The position numbers and the translations under genes were made by a program. Positions 1-9,448 of a DNA stretch of 64,000 nucleotides are shown one piece after another. The stretch is from Porphyrobacter sp. TH134 (lineage in GTDB: Bacteria; Pseudomonadota; Alphaproteobacteria; Sphingomonadales; Sphingomonadaceae), in contig NZ_PKRO01000001.1 of assembly GCF_002855495.1 (NCBI RefSeq), positions 1 through 64,000 of the forward strand, read 5' to 3'. Below the pieces are notes generated by a model, which saw only the letters and a list, made by a program, of their open reading frames with translations, did not search any database and was not told the origin of the DNA. Numbering within the stretch: the stretch's first letter is position 1; each line of letters opens with the position of its first letter.

Positions 1-37
1 CTCCCGGAAGACCATCCGCCGGGAAATCGATCAGGCC

Positions 38-70
38 AAGGCGACACCTCGTAAAGCTGGATGTCGCCTT
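38..70 (-). terminator. Inverted repeat at the 3' end of the SRPBCC gene
   Basis: AAGGCGACA (38-46) and TGTCGCCTT (62-70) form a perfect 9-bp inverted repeat with a 15-nt loop. It overlaps the stop codon of the upstream minus-strand gene. No T-run follows on the minus strand, so it may be a weak or Rho-assisted terminator or an mRNA 3' stabiliser. Confidence 0.35.
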
Positions 71-554
71 ACGGCTCCTGTGAACTGTCCTTCAACATGT
101 ATTCCCAAACGATCCGGGTGCCCTGGTCAACCTTGCTGATCGCAACCGTCAAAACACCCGTCACCGGTTCGCTCTGCAACGGACCCAGCGCCCCTTGCAT
201 GCGCAAGGCCTGTTCCGGGTAAGCCTGCACCACCCGCATATGCTCCACACTCCCCTGAAGCGTCACGCGGCCGGGCTCGTCCACTTCAGGAATTGTCTCG
301 CAAAAACATCCGCCAGCCTGCGGGGTCAGCGTAAGATTGGCCGCATCGCCCGACCATGTATGCTCAGCACGCCACCAGTCTGCCGGCGTAATCAGAGTGA
401 GCCACACCTCTTTGGGATCAGCTGCCACCACAACTTCGTGCCGCGACACAAAGCTGTTGTCCGTCACACGGGTCAATTCGGCCGCAGCAGGGGCGTTGAA
501 ACTGACAAATGCAACCGCGATCGCGGCATTCATCTCTTTATGATGCAGCAACAC
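69..554 (-). CDS. Secreted SRPBCC (START-like) domain protein
   Basis: This 161-aa protein begins with a basic n-region (HHK) and a hydrophobic stretch ending in a signal-peptidase-like PAAAE site near residue 26. The rest reads as an SRPBCC/polyketide-cyclase-like fold (HEVVVAADPKEVWLTLITPADWW, later GTRIVWEY). GTG at 554 is preferred over ATG at 533 because it supplies the positive n-region, but the Shine-Dalgarno is weak either way. The protein stops shortly after the last strand motif, where relatives usually carry another helix, so it may be truncated. It lies 74 bp downstream of adk, where alphaproteobacteria usually have rpsM. Substrate is unknown. Confidence 0.7.
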   Translation of the reverse strand: MLLHHKEMNAAIAVAFVSFNAPAAAELTRVTDNSFVSRHEVVVAADPKEVWLTLITPADWWRAEHTWSGDAANLTLTPQAGGCFCETIPEVDEPGRVTLQGSVEHMRVVQAYPEQALRMQGALGPLQSEPVTGVLTVAISKVDQGTRIVWEYMLKDSSQEP

Positions 555-628
555 GGCAGAGGCCCTTTCCTGTGATCAGCAAATGACGCTTTGGAGCCGG
601 CTGGCTTCAGCCAAACGCTCTAACCGCT

Positions 629-1276
629 TCAGCTTGCCAGGATCGCATCAATTTGCCCGGCCACGGTATCGATGGCAGCCATGCCATCGACCCGGGTGAC
701 AATCCCGCGCGCTTCGTAGCCGGGCAGGATCGGCGCGGTCTTCGCGCGATATTCCTGCATGCGCATACGCACGGTTTCTTCGTTGTCGTCAGGTCGGCGC
801 TTGAATTCGGTGCTGCCACAGCTGTCGCAGACGCCTTCTTTGGCCGGCGGATTCGCCGTGTCGTGATAAAGCGCGCCGCAATTGCCGCAGGAAAAGCGCC
901 CCGTGATCCGCTCGACCAGCGCATCCTCGTTAACCTCCAACTCGATCACATGATCGAGCACGCGGCCGTTTTTGGCGAGGATTGCATCGAGCGCATCTGC
1001 TTGCGCCGCAGTGCGGGGGTAGCCGTCGAAGATAGCGCCCGTTTCGGCAGACATCGCCGCCAGTTCGGCATCAATCAGGTCGGAGACGATCTCGTCCGAG
1101 ACCAACTCGCCGCGCTCCATGACTTCCTTGGCGCGCAGGCCAACCGGCGTGCCCGCCTTGACCGCCGCGCGCAGCATATCGCCTGTCGACAGCTGCCGCA
1201 TCCCATGGCGGTCAACCAGTGCGGCGCTTTGCGTGCCCTTGCCTGCGCCTGGAGGACCAAGAAGAATGATGTTCAC
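629..1276 (-). CDS. adk: Adenylate kinase
   Basis: Adk catalyses ATP + AMP <-> 2 ADP in the cytoplasm. The 215-aa protein has the P-loop GPPGAGKGTQ at residues 7-16, the AMP-binding segment STGDMLR, the DGYPRT motif and a zinc-type LID with two CxxC pairs (CGNC and CDSC), so it is a long-form, probably zinc-stabilised enzyme. It follows secY by 103 bp on the same strand, the classic end of the spc cluster. The large plus-strand ORF opposite it is an antisense shadow. Confidence 0.97.
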   Translation of the reverse strand: MNIILLGPPGAGKGTQSAALVDRHGMRQLSTGDMLRAAVKAGTPVGLRAKEVMERGELVSDEIVSDLIDAELAAMSAETGAIFDGYPRTAAQADALDAILAKNGRVLDHVIELEVNEDALVERITGRFSCGNCGALYHDTANPPAKEGVCDSCGSTEFKRRPDDNEETVRMRMQEYRAKTAPILPGYEARGIVTRVDGMAAIDTVAGQIDAILAS

Positions 1277-1379
1277 GAACCGTCCCCCATAATCGCCCCG
1301 GATCGACGTCCGGTGCGTTCTTTCACGTTAGTGGGTTCAACCAAGCCGGGGCATGCGTCAAGCCGACTTATGCCGGGTG

Positions 1380-2744
1380 TCAGCGCATCCGCCCCTTCAG
1401 CTTAGCCTTCTTGATGAGATCGCCATACTGCAAGGCCAGCAAATGCGACTGGATCTGGCTGATGGTATCGACTGTCACGTTCACCACGATCAGAAGCGAG
1501 GTGCCGCCCAGGAACAGCGGAATGCCGGTCTGCGCGATCATGTATTCGGGAACGACGCAAACCACAGTGAGGTAGATCGCGCCGATCACAGTGATGCGGG
1601 TCAACACATACTCGATGTAATCCGACGTGCGCTTACCGGGGCGAATACCGGGGATCGACCCGCCGTTCTTCTTGAGGTTGTCGGCTGTCTCTTCGGGATT
1701 GAACACCACTGCGGTGTAGAAGAAACAGAAGAACACGATCCCGATCGCATACAGCGCCATGTAGAGCGGCTGTCCATGCGCCAGATACTGGTTCATGGCC
1801 TGTAGCACGCTGTAAAAGCCGCTATTTGTATCGACAGAACTTCCGGCGAATTGCGTGATCGTCAGCGGGAGCAGCAGCAACGAGCTGGCGAAAATCGGCG
1901 GAATGACCCCGGCCGTGTTGATCTTCAGCGGCAGGTACGAACGCTCGGCCTGCATCATACCGCGCTGGGTTGCACGCTTGGGATACTGGATCGTCAGGCG
2001 GCGCTGGGCGCGCTCCATGAAGGAGATAAGCAGGATAAGCGCGACCACCATCAACAGGAACGCGATAATGATCCACGGCGCGATCGATCCGGTCCGTCCG
2101 CCTTCAAACAGGTTGGTGGCAAAACTCGGGAACTGCGCGACAATCCCGGCCATGATGATGAGCGAAATGCCGTTGCCGATCCCGCGGCTGGTGATTTGCT
2201 CACCGAGCCACAGCAGGAACATCGTGCCGCCGACAAGATTGATCACCGCCACAATGCGGAACAGGTAGCCAGGATCAACCACAGCCTGAAGACCGCTCTG
2301 CGCGGCGAAGCTTTCGAGCCCGACTGCCAAGAAATAGCCCTGAATGGCACACAGCAGCACCGCGCCGTACCGCGTATACTGATTGAGCTTCTGCCGCCCG
2401 CTGGCGCCTTCCTTCTTCAGCGCGGACAGCGCGGGGTGAAGCGCCGATGCCATCTGCACCACGATCGAAGCCGTGATGTAGGGCATCACACCGAGCGCGA
2501 TGAGGCTCATGCGCTCAAGGCTGCCGCCCGAAAAAGCATTGAAAAGGTCGAGGATGCCGCCGCGCGTCTGGCTGTACAGCTCGCTCAGGATCAGCGGGTT
2601 GACGCCAGGCAGCGGCACGAAGCTGAGGAAACGAAAGACAATCAGCGCGCCGATCGTAAACCAGATGCGCTGCTTGAGCTCAGTCGCCTTGGCAAAATTG
2701 CCGAGGTTCAGGTTGCTCGCGATGTTATCGGCGCGTGATGCCAT
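1380..2744 (-). CDS. secY: Preprotein translocase subunit SecY
   Basis: SecY is the ten-helix channel of the SecYEG translocon in the inner membrane. The 454-aa protein starts MASRADNIASNLNLGNF and shows hydrophobic segments throughout, the plug-region ALGVMPYITASI motif and the cytoplasmic loop with ERAQRRLTIQYPKR. The C-terminus KAKLKGRMR is basic, as expected on the cytoplasmic side. It sits between rplO and adk. The 183-bp spacer before it holds a very stable hairpin that may tune its expression relative to the ribosomal genes. Confidence 0.97.
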   Translation of the reverse strand: MASRADNIASNLNLGNFAKATELKQRIWFTIGALIVFRFLSFVPLPGVNPLILSELYSQTRGGILDLFNAFSGGSLERMSLIALGVMPYITASIVVQMASALHPALSALKKEGASGRQKLNQYTRYGAVLLCAIQGYFLAVGLESFAAQSGLQAVVDPGYLFRIVAVINLVGGTMFLLWLGEQITSRGIGNGISLIIMAGIVAQFPSFATNLFEGGRTGSIAPWIIIAFLLMVVALILLISFMERAQRRLTIQYPKRATQRGMMQAERSYLPLKINTAGVIPPIFASSLLLLPLTITQFAGSSVDTNSGFYSVLQAMNQYLAHGQPLYMALYAIGIVFFCFFYTAVVFNPEETADNLKKNGGSIPGIRPGKRTSDYIEYVLTRITVIGAIYLTVVCVVPEYMIAQTGIPLFLGGTSLLIVVNVTVDTISQIQSHLLALQYGDLIKKAKLKGRMR

Positions 2745-2881
2745 GTCGTTCTGTCGGTCCTAGCTCTTGATCGGGGGACATGCGCTGCACGCGCTTCTCC
2801 TCCAACCATCCTGCACGCGCCGGTTCTTCAGATTAACCCGTATCGCGGGACACCGGCAAAGCATGCGAAAGCACAAATAGG

Positions 2882-2914
2882 GAGCGCGGGGGCTCTTGTC
2901 GAACCCCCGCGCTC
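2882..2914 (-). promoter_or_regulatory. 11-bp GC hairpin between rplO and secY
   Basis: GAGCGCGGGGG (2882-2892) pairs perfectly with CCCCCGCGCTC (2904-2914). On the minus strand it starts 13 nt after the rplO stop and is followed by a loose T-rich stretch (TATTTGTGCTTT). It resembles a partial terminator or attenuator that could lower secY and adk expression relative to the ribosomal genes. Confidence 0.5.
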
Positions 2915-2927
2915 AGCATTTCGTCGA

Positions 2928-3461
2928 TTACTTTGCAGCCGCGGCCTTGGCGGCCTTGTTCGCATCGCGCCGCGCGAGCTTTTTCTCATGCTCAGGCGTC
3001 GCTGCAGCAGCCACTTCGACGCTGCCGCCGGCCTTTTCGACCGCGGCAATCGCGCCCTTGGTCGCACCGGTCACGGCGAGGGCAACCTTGGCGGTGATCT
3101 CACCCTTGCCCAACAAGCGAACGCCATCCTTGCCATCACGCACCAGACCAGCGGCACGCAGCGCGTCTTCTGTGATGGTCGCCTTGGCATCGAGCTTGCC
3201 TGCGTCGATGAACTTCTGGATCATGCCGACATTCACTTCGGCGTAATCCTTGGCGAACGGGTTATTGAAGCCACGCTTCGGCAAGCGCATGTGCAGCGGC
3301 ATCTGACCGCCTTCAAAGCCCTTGATCGCCACACCGGAACGGGCCTTCTGGCCCTTCTGACCACGGGCCGAGGTCTTGCCCTTGCCCGAGCCGATACCAC
3401 GGCCGACGCGGATGCGGCCCTTGCGGGCACCGGCATTGTCGCGGATGTCATTCAGTTTCAT
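2928..3461 (-). CDS. rplO: 50S ribosomal protein L15
   Basis: L15 binds 23S rRNA during assembly of the large subunit. The 177-aa protein opens [22 protein letters not shown], followed by the Gly/Lys-rich extended arm ([20 protein letters not shown]) and the globular domain. It is about 30 residues longer than the E. coli protein because of an Ala/Lys-rich tail ([16 protein letters not shown]). Order rpmD-rplO-secY is standard. Confidence 0.97.
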   Translation of the reverse strand: MKLNDIRDNAGARKGRIRVGRGIGSGKGKTSARGQKGQKARSGVAIKGFEGGQMPLHMRLPKRGFNNPFAKDYAEVNVGMIQKFIDAGKLDAKATITEDALRAAGLVRDGKDGVRLLGKGEITAKVALAVTGATKGAIAAVEKAGGSVEVAAAATPEHEKKLARRDANKAAKAAAAK

Positions 3462-3501
3462 AGTCGTGCACTCGCTTTCGCTTTTGTCGCGCTGAGAGGA
3501 A

Positions 3502-3529
3502 GGAAGGCCCCACTTTCGCGGGGCCTTCC
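3502..3529 (-). promoter_or_regulatory. Hairpin between rpmD and rplO
   Basis: GGAAGGCCCC (3502-3511) and GGGGCCTTCC (3520-3529) form a perfect 10-bp stem with an 8-nt loop inside the 75-bp spacer. There is no T-run on the minus strand, so it is more likely an RNA processing or stabilising element than a terminator. Confidence 0.45.
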
Positions 3530-3536
3530 GGAGTTC

Positions 3537-3713
3537 TTAGTCGATCACCTGGACCAGATGAGGAACCTTGGCAAGCGCGCCGCGCACCTCGGGGGTGTCC
3601 TGACGCTCTACAACCTTGTTCATCTTGTTCAGTCCCAGACCGATAAGGATCTGGCGCTGGCTGGCAGGACGACGGATCGGCGAACCGATCTGCTTGATCT
3701 TGATGGTAGCCAT
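3537..3713 (-). CDS. rpmD: 50S ribosomal protein L30
   Basis: This 58-aa gene was found by translating the gap between rpsE and rplO. It begins [15 protein letters not shown], carries the family segment [12 protein letters not shown] and ends VPHLVQVID before a TAA stop. Length and motif match L30, a small 23S-rRNA-binding protein. The ATG at 3713 lies 5 bp after the rpsE stop, consistent with translational coupling. Confidence 0.97.
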   Translation of the reverse strand: MATIKIKQIGSPIRRPASQRQILIGLGLNKMNKVVERQDTPEVRGALAKVPHLVQVID

Positions 3714-3718
3714 CTGGA

Positions 3719-4429
3719 TTACTCCGCAATCGCGGCAGCATCGGCTTCCGCTTCAGCTGCGCTGGCCCCGCCGCGACCCAGGAGGTCGGCAACCTTCTTG
3801 CCGCGACGCTGGGCAACCGACTTCGGCGAAGTCTGCTCAGTCAGCGCGTCGAAGGTGGCGCGGATCATGTTGTAGGGGTTCGAGGTCCCGACCGACTTGG
3901 TCACCACGTCGGCAACGCCGAGGCTCTCGAACACGGCGCGCATCGGACCACCGGCGATGATGCCGGTCCCCGGAGGCGCGGTACGGACGGTCACCTTGCC
4001 AGCGCCGAAACGGCCATTGCCGTCATGGTGCAGCGTGCGGCCTTCCTTGAGCGGAACGCGGATCATCTTCTTGCGTGCCGAAGCCGTCGCCTTGGTGATG
4101 GCTTCCGGCACTTCGCGCGCCTTGCCATGACCAAAGCCGACCCGGCCCTGACCGTCGCCAACCACGACCAGCGCCGCGAAACCGAAGCGCTTACCGCCCT
4201 TTACGGTCTTGGACACGCGGTTGATGTGCACCAGCTTTTCGATGATGCCGTCATCTTCATCCTGCTTGCCGCCGCGATTATTATCGCGGCCGCCGCGCCC
4301 GCCGCGACCGCGATCACCGCCGTCACGATTGCCACCGCGCCCACGGCCACGACGGCCCTGTGCATCGCCAGCATCGCCGGGAGTTCCTGCGACAACCTCG
4401 GGGGTTTCGATGGTGTTCTCGTCAGCCAT
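3719..4429 (-). CDS. rpsE: 30S ribosomal protein S5 with RG-rich N-terminal extension
   Basis: S5 binds 16S rRNA and contributes to decoding accuracy and the mRNA entry channel. The canonical part begins near residue 62 ([18 protein letters not shown]) with the dsRBD-like domain ([21 protein letters not shown]), then the C-terminal domain. About 60 residues precede it, rich in Gly, Arg and Asp (repeated GRGG/RDGGDRG), and an Ala/Glu tail follows, giving 236 aa against about 167 in E. coli. Such tails are known in some alphaproteobacteria; a role is not known to me. ATG at 4429 lies 2 bp after the rplR stop. Confidence 0.96.
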   Translation of the reverse strand: MADENTIETPEVVAGTPGDAGDAQGRRGRGRGGNRDGGDRGRGGRGGRDNNRGGKQDEDDGIIEKLVHINRVSKTVKGGKRFGFAALVVVGDGQGRVGFGHGKAREVPEAITKATASARKKMIRVPLKEGRTLHHDGNGRFGAGKVTVRTAPPGTGIIAGGPMRAVFESLGVADVVTKSVGTSNPYNMIRATFDALTEQTSPKSVAQRRGKKVADLLGRGGASAAEAEADAAAIAE

Positions 4430-4431
4430 AA

Positions 4432-4776
4432 TCAGAACTCCAGCCCGCCAGCACGGGCGGCATCGGCCAACGCCTTGACGCGGCCATGAAACAAGAACCC
4501 GCCGCGATCGAACACGACAGTCGTCACGCCGGCCTGCTTTGCGGCCTCCGCGATCGCCTTGCCGACCTGGGCAGCGGCATCGACATTCGCGCCGCTGGCC
4601 GTGGCACCAAGGGTCGAAGCAGCGGCAACCGTACGGCCGGCCGCGTCATCGATGATCTGGGCGTAGATGTGACGGCCAGTGCGATGCACCGACAGGCGCG
4701 GCTTGCCACCGGCACGCGCACGAAGCGCGGTGCGGACGCGGCGGCGACGCCGTGCGAACAGAGAAAGCTTTGCCAT
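4432..4776 (-). CDS. rplR: 50S ribosomal protein L18
   Basis: L18 binds 5S rRNA together with L5 and L25. The chosen start is [15 protein letters not shown] at 4776, giving 114 aa, close to the family norm. A longer reading into the end of rplF exists but is not conserved-looking. Visible motifs are [18 protein letters not shown] and the C-terminal [23 protein letters not shown] end (here [18 protein letters not shown]). It begins 1 bp after the rplF stop. Confidence 0.97.
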   Translation of the reverse strand: MAKLSLFARRRRRVRTALRARAGGKPRLSVHRTGRHIYAQIIDDAAGRTVAAASTLGATASGANVDAAAQVGKAIAEAAKQAGVTTVVFDRGGFLFHGRVKALADAARAGGLEF

Positions 4777-4777
4777 C

Positions 4778-5311
4778 TTACCTCTTCTTCCCTTCCTTGC
4801 GGAAGATAAACTCGCCGCGGTAAGCAATACCCTTGCCCTTGTAAGGCTCGGGCTTGCGCCAGCGGCGGATTTCGGCGGCAAACTGGCCAACGGCCTGCTT
4901 GTCGACGCCGGAAATCTCGATCGTTGTCTGGTCGGGAGTCTTCACTTCAAGACCCTCGGGCACAGGCAGGTCGACATCGTGGCTGTAGCCAAGCTGCAGC
5001 TTCAGAGTGCGGCCTTGGCCGTTGGCACGATAGCCGACGCCCTTGATGACCAGAACCTTGGTGAAGCCGTCGGTAACGCCTTCAACGAGGTTGGACACCA
5101 GCGTGCGCTGCATACCCCAGAAAGCACGAGCCTGACGGCTGTCATTCGCCGGCTTGACCGAAATCTCGCTGTCTTCGACCTTGTATTCAATGAGATCCGA
5201 CAAACCGAGCGTGAGTGTGCCCTTGGGGCCCTTCACGGTCAGCGTGCCATTGTCGATGGTAGCCGTCACCCCGCCAGGGATCGCCACCGGCTTTTTACCG
5301 ATGCGGCTCAT
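4778..5311 (-). CDS. rplF: 50S ribosomal protein L6
   Basis: L6 sits near the GTPase-associated centre of the large subunit. The 177-aa sequence begins [15 protein letters not shown] and ends with the L6 signature region [16 protein letters not shown] and GKKR. Two tandem L6 domains of about 80 residues are evident. Its start overlaps the last base of the rpsH stop, which suggests translational coupling. Confidence 0.98.
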   Translation of the reverse strand: MSRIGKKPVAIPGGVTATIDNGTLTVKGPKGTLTLGLSDLIEYKVEDSEISVKPANDSRQARAFWGMQRTLVSNLVEGVTDGFTKVLVIKGVGYRANGQGRTLKLQLGYSHDVDLPVPEGLEVKTPDQTTIEISGVDKQAVGQFAAEIRRWRKPEPYKGKGIAYRGEFIFRKEGKKR

Positions 5312-5706
5312 CAGAACACCTCCGCCAGGACTTCGCCGCCGACATTGTGGCTGCGTGCTTCGGCATCCGAGAGCACGCCGCGCGGCGTCGAGACGATCGT
5401 GATGCCAAGGCCGTTGAGGATCGTCGGGAGTTCCTTGGAACCCGAGTAGACGCGGCGCCCAGGCTTCGACACGCGGGCCACATGCTTGATCGCAGGCTCG
5501 CCTTCGAAATACTTCAGTTCGATCCGCAGCGCCTTGTGTGCGCCCGAGTTGTCTTCGGAATAGCCACGGATGTAGCCTTCGCGCTGAAGCACTTCGAGCA
5601 CGCTTGCGCGCAGGTTGCTAGCGGGCGTGAGGACAGAGTCCTTCTTCGCGCGCTGGCCGTTGCGGATGCGGGTGAGCATGTCACCCAATGGATCGGTCAT
5701 AGCCAT
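5311..5706 (-). CDS. rpsH: 30S ribosomal protein S8
   Basis: S8 is a primary 16S rRNA binder and, in E. coli, the translational repressor of the spc operon. The 131-aa protein begins [18 protein letters not shown] and ends with the family signature [26 protein letters not shown]. Gene order rpsN-rpsH-rplF is normal. Confidence 0.98.
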   Translation of the reverse strand: MAMTDPLGDMLTRIRNGQRAKKDSVLTPASNLRASVLEVLQREGYIRGYSEDNSGAHKALRIELKYFEGEPAIKHVARVSKPGRRVYSGSKELPTILNGLGITIVSTPRGVLSDAEARSHNVGGEVLAEVF

Positions 5707-5716
5707 CTGTCAGTCC

Positions 5717-6022
5717 TCACCAGCTCGACTTGGTCAGGCCGGGAATCATCCCGCTGTTGCCGAGTTGACGCAGTTCGATACGGTTGATGCCGAACTTGCG
5801 ATAATAGCCGCGCGGGCGGCCGGTGGTGGCGCAACGGTTGCGCACCCGGGTCGGGTTCGCGTTGCGCGGAAGCTCTGCCATCTTGAGACGCGCGACGAGA
5901 CGCTCGGTCTCATCCAGCGATTCATCGGCAGCAATAGCCTTCAGCTTTTCGTACTTAGCAGCGTACTGCTTGACGAGCTTCTTGCGACGCTCATTCTTGT
6001 TAATGGAACTCAGTTTCGCCAT
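5717..6022 (-). CDS. rpsN: 30S ribosomal protein S14
   Basis: The 101-aa protein is the long, zinc-free form of S14: no CxxC pairs are present. It begins [20 protein letters not shown] and ends with [21 protein letters not shown] and GLTKSSW. S14 is a late-assembling protein of the small-subunit head. Confidence 0.98.
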   Translation of the reverse strand: MAKLSSINKNERRKKLVKQYAAKYEKLKAIAADESLDETERLVARLKMAELPRNANPTRVRNRCATTGRPRGYYRKFGINRIELRQLGNSGMIPGLTKSSW

Positions 6023-6064
6023 GGACTTAAGCTCTCTTGCCTAGTGTCGTATTGCAGAAGCGGC

Positions 6065-6655
6065 TCACGCCGCTTCCTTCTGTTCGGTCTTGCCGGCCTC
6101 ACCCGCAAAGGGGAAGCCGAACAGACGCAGCAATTCGCGCGCCTCATCATCGGTCTTTGCGGTGGTGGTGACGATAATATCCATCCCCCGCACCTTCTCG
6201 ATCCGGTCGTAGCTGATTTCGGGGAACACGATCTGTTCCTTCAGCCCCATGGCGTAATTCCCGCGGCCATCGAACGACTTGGCGTTCAGCCCGCGAAAGT
6301 CACGAATGCGCGGCATGGCCACGGTCACCAGGCGATCGAGAAATTCGTACATGCGTTCGCGGCGAAGGGTGACCTTGCAACCAATCGGCATGCCTTCACG
6401 CAGCTTGAACTGCGCGATCGACTTCTTGGCGATGGTGATGACCGGCTTCTGGCCGGCGATCAGCGCCATTTCCTCGGCAGCGGTTTGAACCTTCTTCTTG
6501 TCCTGGCTCGCTTCGCCCACACCCATGTTGAGCGTGATCTTCACAATCTTCGGAACTTCCAGACGGTTCTTGTAACCGAACTTCTCGGTCATCGCAGCGA
6601 CGATTTCGGCGTCATACTTCGCCTTCATCCGCGGTGCGTAAGCAGCATCAGCCAT
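6065..6655 (-). CDS. rplE: 50S ribosomal protein L5
   Basis: L5 anchors 5S rRNA in the central protuberance. I chose [15 protein letters not shown] at 6655 (196 aa), which overlaps the rplX stop by 8 nt; a start 15 bp upstream is less likely. Motifs include [32 protein letters not shown] and [25 protein letters not shown] at the end. The C-terminal tail is slightly longer than in E. coli. Confidence 0.97.
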   Translation of the reverse strand: MADAAYAPRMKAKYDAEIVAAMTEKFGYKNRLEVPKIVKITLNMGVGEASQDKKKVQTAAEEMALIAGQKPVITIAKKSIAQFKLREGMPIGCKVTLRRERMYEFLDRLVTVAMPRIRDFRGLNAKSFDGRGNYAMGLKEQIVFPEISYDRIEKVRGMDIIVTTTAKTDDEARELLRLFGFPFAGEAGKTEQKEAA

Positions 6656-6968
6656 CGATGGTCTCCCCACTCTTTACGGCGACGCGAACCTTCTTGCCGT
6701 CCTTCGTTTCGAAACGAACGCGCGTGGCCTTGCCGGTCTTGGGATCAGCCAAGGCAACCTTGGAGATGTGCATCGGAGCGGCAAACCGGTCGATACCACC
6801 TTGCGGGTTGGTCTGGCTGGGCTTGCGGTGACGGGCAGCGATATTCACACCCTCGACCACAACCTTGCCGTCTTTCGGCATGACCTGAGCGACCGTACCG
6901 GTACGACCCTTGTCCTTGCCTGACAGGACGATGACATTGTCACCCTTCTTGATCTTGGCAGAAGCCAT
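6648..6968 (-). CDS. rplX: 50S ribosomal protein L24
   Basis: L24 is an early-binding assembly initiator of the large subunit. The 106-aa sequence has the KOW motif ([18 protein letters not shown]) at its start. ATG at 6968 overlaps the TGA of rplN by one base (TGATG), a common coupling arrangement. A GTG directly before it is not preferred. Confidence 0.97.
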   Translation of the reverse strand: MASAKIKKGDNVIVLSGKDKGRTGTVAQVMPKDGKVVVEGVNIAARHRKPSQTNPQGGIDRFAAPMHISKVALADPKTGKATRVRFETKDGKKVRVAVKSGETIDG

Positions 6969-7336
6969 CACAGCACCTCCGGCGCGAGCGAAATGATCTT
7001 CATGAACCCGCGCGAGCGGAGTTCACGCACCACCGGGCCAAAGATACGGGTGCCAATCGGCTCCTCGTTCTTGTTGACCAGCACGGCAGCATTGCTGTCG
7101 AAACGGATAACCGTTCCATCGGGACGACGGACTTCCTTGCGGGTCCGCACGATCACCGCGCGGTGAACGTCGCCCTTCTTGACCTTCGCGCGCGGCTGCG
7201 CCTCCTTGATGGAGACGACGATCACGTCGCCAACGCCCGCGGTCCGACGCTTCGACCCGCCCAGCACCTTAATGCACTGGACGCGCTTGGCGCCGCTGTT
7301 GTCCGCGACGTCGAGATTGGATTGCATCTGGATCAT
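6968..7336 (-). CDS. rplN: 50S ribosomal protein L14
   Basis: L14 contributes to inter-subunit bridges. The 122-aa protein begins [27 protein letters not shown] and ends [19 protein letters not shown], with the [14 protein letters not shown] segment in between. Length equals the family standard. A 75-bp spacer separates it from rpsQ. Confidence 0.98.
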   Translation of the reverse strand: MIQMQSNLDVADNSGAKRVQCIKVLGGSKRRTAGVGDVIVVSIKEAQPRAKVKKGDVHRAVIVRTRKEVRRPDGTVIRFDSNAAVLVNKNEEPIGTRIFGPVVRELRSRGFMKIISLAPEVL

Positions 7337-7411
7337 TGATCCGGTTCCTTCTCACTGGCTTTCCGGGACGCCCAATCCGACTGGGGCCCGGTAGTTCCGA
7401 TTACGCCTAAT

Positions 7412-7702
7412 TCAGTTACCGGCTGCTGCGACGTCGAGGTCGGCTTCCACCGCCTGCGTGCCGCCAGCCACCACCCGGTCCTTTACGAGCCAGGTCTTGG
7501 TCTTCGACATCGGACGGGTCTCTTCGATCCGCACAACATCACCAACGGTGAATTCGTTGTTTTCATCGTGCGCGTGATACTTCTTCGAGCGCCGGATGAT
7601 CTTCCCGTAGAGAGGGTGCTTCACCTTGCGTTCGACCAGCACGGTCACGGTCTTGTCTGTCTTGTCGGAGGTCACAGTCCCGACGAGGATGCGCTTGGGC
7701 AT
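7412..7702 (-). CDS. rpsQ: 30S ribosomal protein S17
   Basis: S17 is a 16S rRNA-binding OB-fold protein. The 96-aa sequence begins [21 protein letters not shown] and carries [25 protein letters not shown] and [17 protein letters not shown] short acidic or alanine tail ([11 protein letters not shown]) makes it a little longer than E. coli S17. Confidence 0.98.
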   Translation of the reverse strand: MPKRILVGTVTSDKTDKTVTVLVERKVKHPLYGKIIRRSKKYHAHDENNEFTVGDVVRIEETRPMSKTKTWLVKDRVVAGGTQAVEADLDVAAAGN

Positions 7703-7714
7703 TGTGCTAACTCC

Positions 7715-7927
7715 TTACGCCTTAGCGGCGGCGGTTTTGGCCGCACGCTCGCTTTGCAGCGTCTTGATCTGCGCGATGTTCCGGCGCACCTGACGGATGC
7801 GCGAAGGAGCTTCGAGCTGGTTGGTCGCAGCCTGGAACCGCAGATTGTACTGTTCGCGCTTCAGCTCGGTGAGCTCGGCAGACAGCTGATCATCGGTCTT
7901 GGTGCGAAGGTCCGCAATATCGGCCAT
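7715..7927 (-). CDS. rpmC: 50S ribosomal protein L29
   Basis: L29 lies near the peptide exit tunnel and helps form the trigger factor and SRP docking site. The 70-aa helical protein has the family core LKREQYNLRFQAATNQLEAPSRIRQVRRNIAQIKT. Its ATG overlaps the stop codon of rplP (TAATG), indicating coupled translation. Confidence 0.97.
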   Translation of the reverse strand: MADIADLRTKTDDQLSAELTELKREQYNLRFQAATNQLEAPSRIRQVRRNIAQIKTLQSERAAKTAAAKA

Positions 7928-8361
7928 TATTCGCCTCCCAGATGGCTGGTGTCGCCCAGGCGGGCAACAACCTTGGTCTTGATCGGCAGCTTCATCGCTG
8001 CACGCTCGAACGCTTCGGCGGCCAGCGGTCCGGCAACGCCATCAAGCTCGAACAGGATACGGCCCGGCTTCACGCGCGCGGCCCAGTATTCGACCGAACC
8101 CTTGCCCTTACCCTGACGGACTTCGGCAGGCTTCTTGGACACAGGCACATCGGGGAACACGCGGATCCAAAGACGACCCTGACGCTTGATGTGACGGGTA
8201 ATCGCGCGACGCGCCGCTTCAATCTGACGGGCGGTGATCCGATCCGGCTCAAGCGCCTTGAGGCCATAGGAGCCGAAGTTCAGCGCAGTGCCGCCCTTGG
8301 CTTCACCCTTGATCCGGCCCTTGAAAGCCTTGCGGAACTTGGTTTTTTTCGGTTGCAACAT
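7927..8361 (-). CDS. rplP: 50S ribosomal protein L16
   Basis: L16 shapes the tRNA-binding region at the peptidyl-transferase centre. The 144-aa protein begins [19 protein letters not shown] and contains [31 protein letters not shown] and the [16 protein letters not shown] signature. Spacing of 12 bp after rpsC fits an operon. Confidence 0.98.
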   Translation of the reverse strand: MLQPKKTKFRKAFKGRIKGEAKGGTALNFGSYGLKALEPDRITARQIEAARRAITRHIKRQGRLWIRVFPDVPVSKKPAEVRQGKGKGSVEYWAARVKPGRILFELDGVAGPLAAEAFERAAMKLPIKTKVVARLGDTSHLGGE

Positions 8362-8373
8362 GGTCTGTTACCT

Positions 8374-9069
8374 TTAGCGGGCCGGCCGGACGCCGGAAGT
8401 CTGAGCTTCCATCATCAGGCGGTCCTGTGCGGTCGGGTCATGCGCGAGAATTTCGCCCTTGAAGATCCACACCTTGATACCGATGATCCCGTAGGCGGTG
8501 AGCGCCTCGCAATCGGCGTAATCGATGTTCGCACGCAGCGTGTGTGCCGGAACCCGGCCCTCACGATACGATTCAACACGGGCGATTTCTGCACCACCCA
8601 GACGGCCACCGCAGGTGATCTTGATCCCCTCGGCGCCAAGCCGGATAGCCGACTGCATCGCGCGCTTCATCGCCCGGCGGAACGCCACGCGGCGCACCAG
8701 CTGATCGGCAATACCCTGCGCAACGAGCTTGGCATCAATCTCCGGCTTGCGGATTTCAACGATGTTCAGCTTCACTTCGCTCGGCGTCATCGTTGCCAGC
8801 TTCGAACGCAGCTTTTCGATATCTGCGCCCTTCTTGCCGATGATGACACCGGGACGCGCAGCATAAATCGACACGCGGCACAGCTTGGCCGGACGCTCGA
8901 TCACCACCTTGGAAACTGCCGCCTGCGGCAGGTTCTTCATGATGTACTTGCGGATCGCGACATCTTCCTTGAGCAGCTGCGCATAGTCACGCCCTTCGGC
9001 GTACCAGCGGCTGTCCCAGGTGCGGTTGATCTGCAGGCGCAGACCGATCGGATTGCTCTTCTGGCCCAT
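8374..9069 (-). CDS. rpsC: 30S ribosomal protein S3
   Basis: S3 forms part of the mRNA entry tunnel. The chosen start is [22 protein letters not shown] at 9069 (231 aa); the open frame continues 75 bp upstream into rplV but has no S3-like residues there. The KH domain ([19 protein letters not shown]) is clear and the C-terminal domain ends [16 protein letters not shown]. It begins 1 bp after the rplV stop. Confidence 0.98.
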   Translation of the reverse strand: MGQKSNPIGLRLQINRTWDSRWYAEGRDYAQLLKEDVAIRKYIMKNLPQAAVSKVVIERPAKLCRVSIYAARPGVIIGKKGADIEKLRSKLATMTPSEVKLNIVEIRKPEIDAKLVAQGIADQLVRRVAFRRAMKRAMQSAIRLGAEGIKITCGGRLGGAEIARVESYREGRVPAHTLRANIDYADCEALTAYGIIGIKVWIFKGEILAHDPTAQDRLMMEAQTSGVRPAR

Positions 9070-9070
9070 C

Positions 9071-9448
9071 TTACGCCTCTTCTGCTTCGCGAACGACGAT
9101 CCGCAGCCGTGAGAACGGCTTGAGGATCCGGGTCGACTTGCCACGGCCGCGGGTGTGGAACCGCTTCATCGTCACCGACTTGCCGACCGAAGCTTCCGCC
9201 ACGATCAACGCATCAACGTCGAGGTTGTGGTTGTTTTCAGCGTTGGCGATTGCCGAGGCGAGAACCTTGCTCGCATCGCGCGCCATTGCCCGCTTCGAAA
9301 AGGCGAGGATGTTCAACGCCTCTTCTGCCTTCTTGCCGCGGATCAGGGCCGCAACGAGGTTGAGCTTCTGCGCCGAACCACGGATCGTGGTGCCGACGGC
9401 CAGCGCCTCGTTATCGCCCACGCGGCGGGGTGCCTTTGCCTTGCTCAT
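9071..9448 (-). CDS. rplV: 50S ribosomal protein L22
   Basis: L22 lines the nascent peptide exit tunnel. The 125-aa sequence has the [22 protein letters not shown] region, the [19 protein letters not shown] core, and the tunnel hairpin with [25 protein letters not shown]. Its stop overlaps nothing downstream, and its ATG overlaps the rpsS stop by one base. Confidence 0.98.
   Translation of the reverse strand: MSKAKAPRRVGDNEALAVGTTIRGSAQKLNLVAALIRGKKAEEALNILAFSKRAMARDASKVLASAIANAENNHNLDVDALIVAEASVGKSVTMKRFHTRGRGKSTRILKPFSRLRIVVREAEEA

Noticed and set aside
653..1405. A 250-codon frame opposite adk
   Set aside because: adk on the other strand has all catalytic motifs; the frame is a shadow.
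5615..6883. A 422-codon plus-strand frame opposite ribosomal genes
   Set aside because: Antisense of rpsN, rplE and rplX, which are unambiguous.
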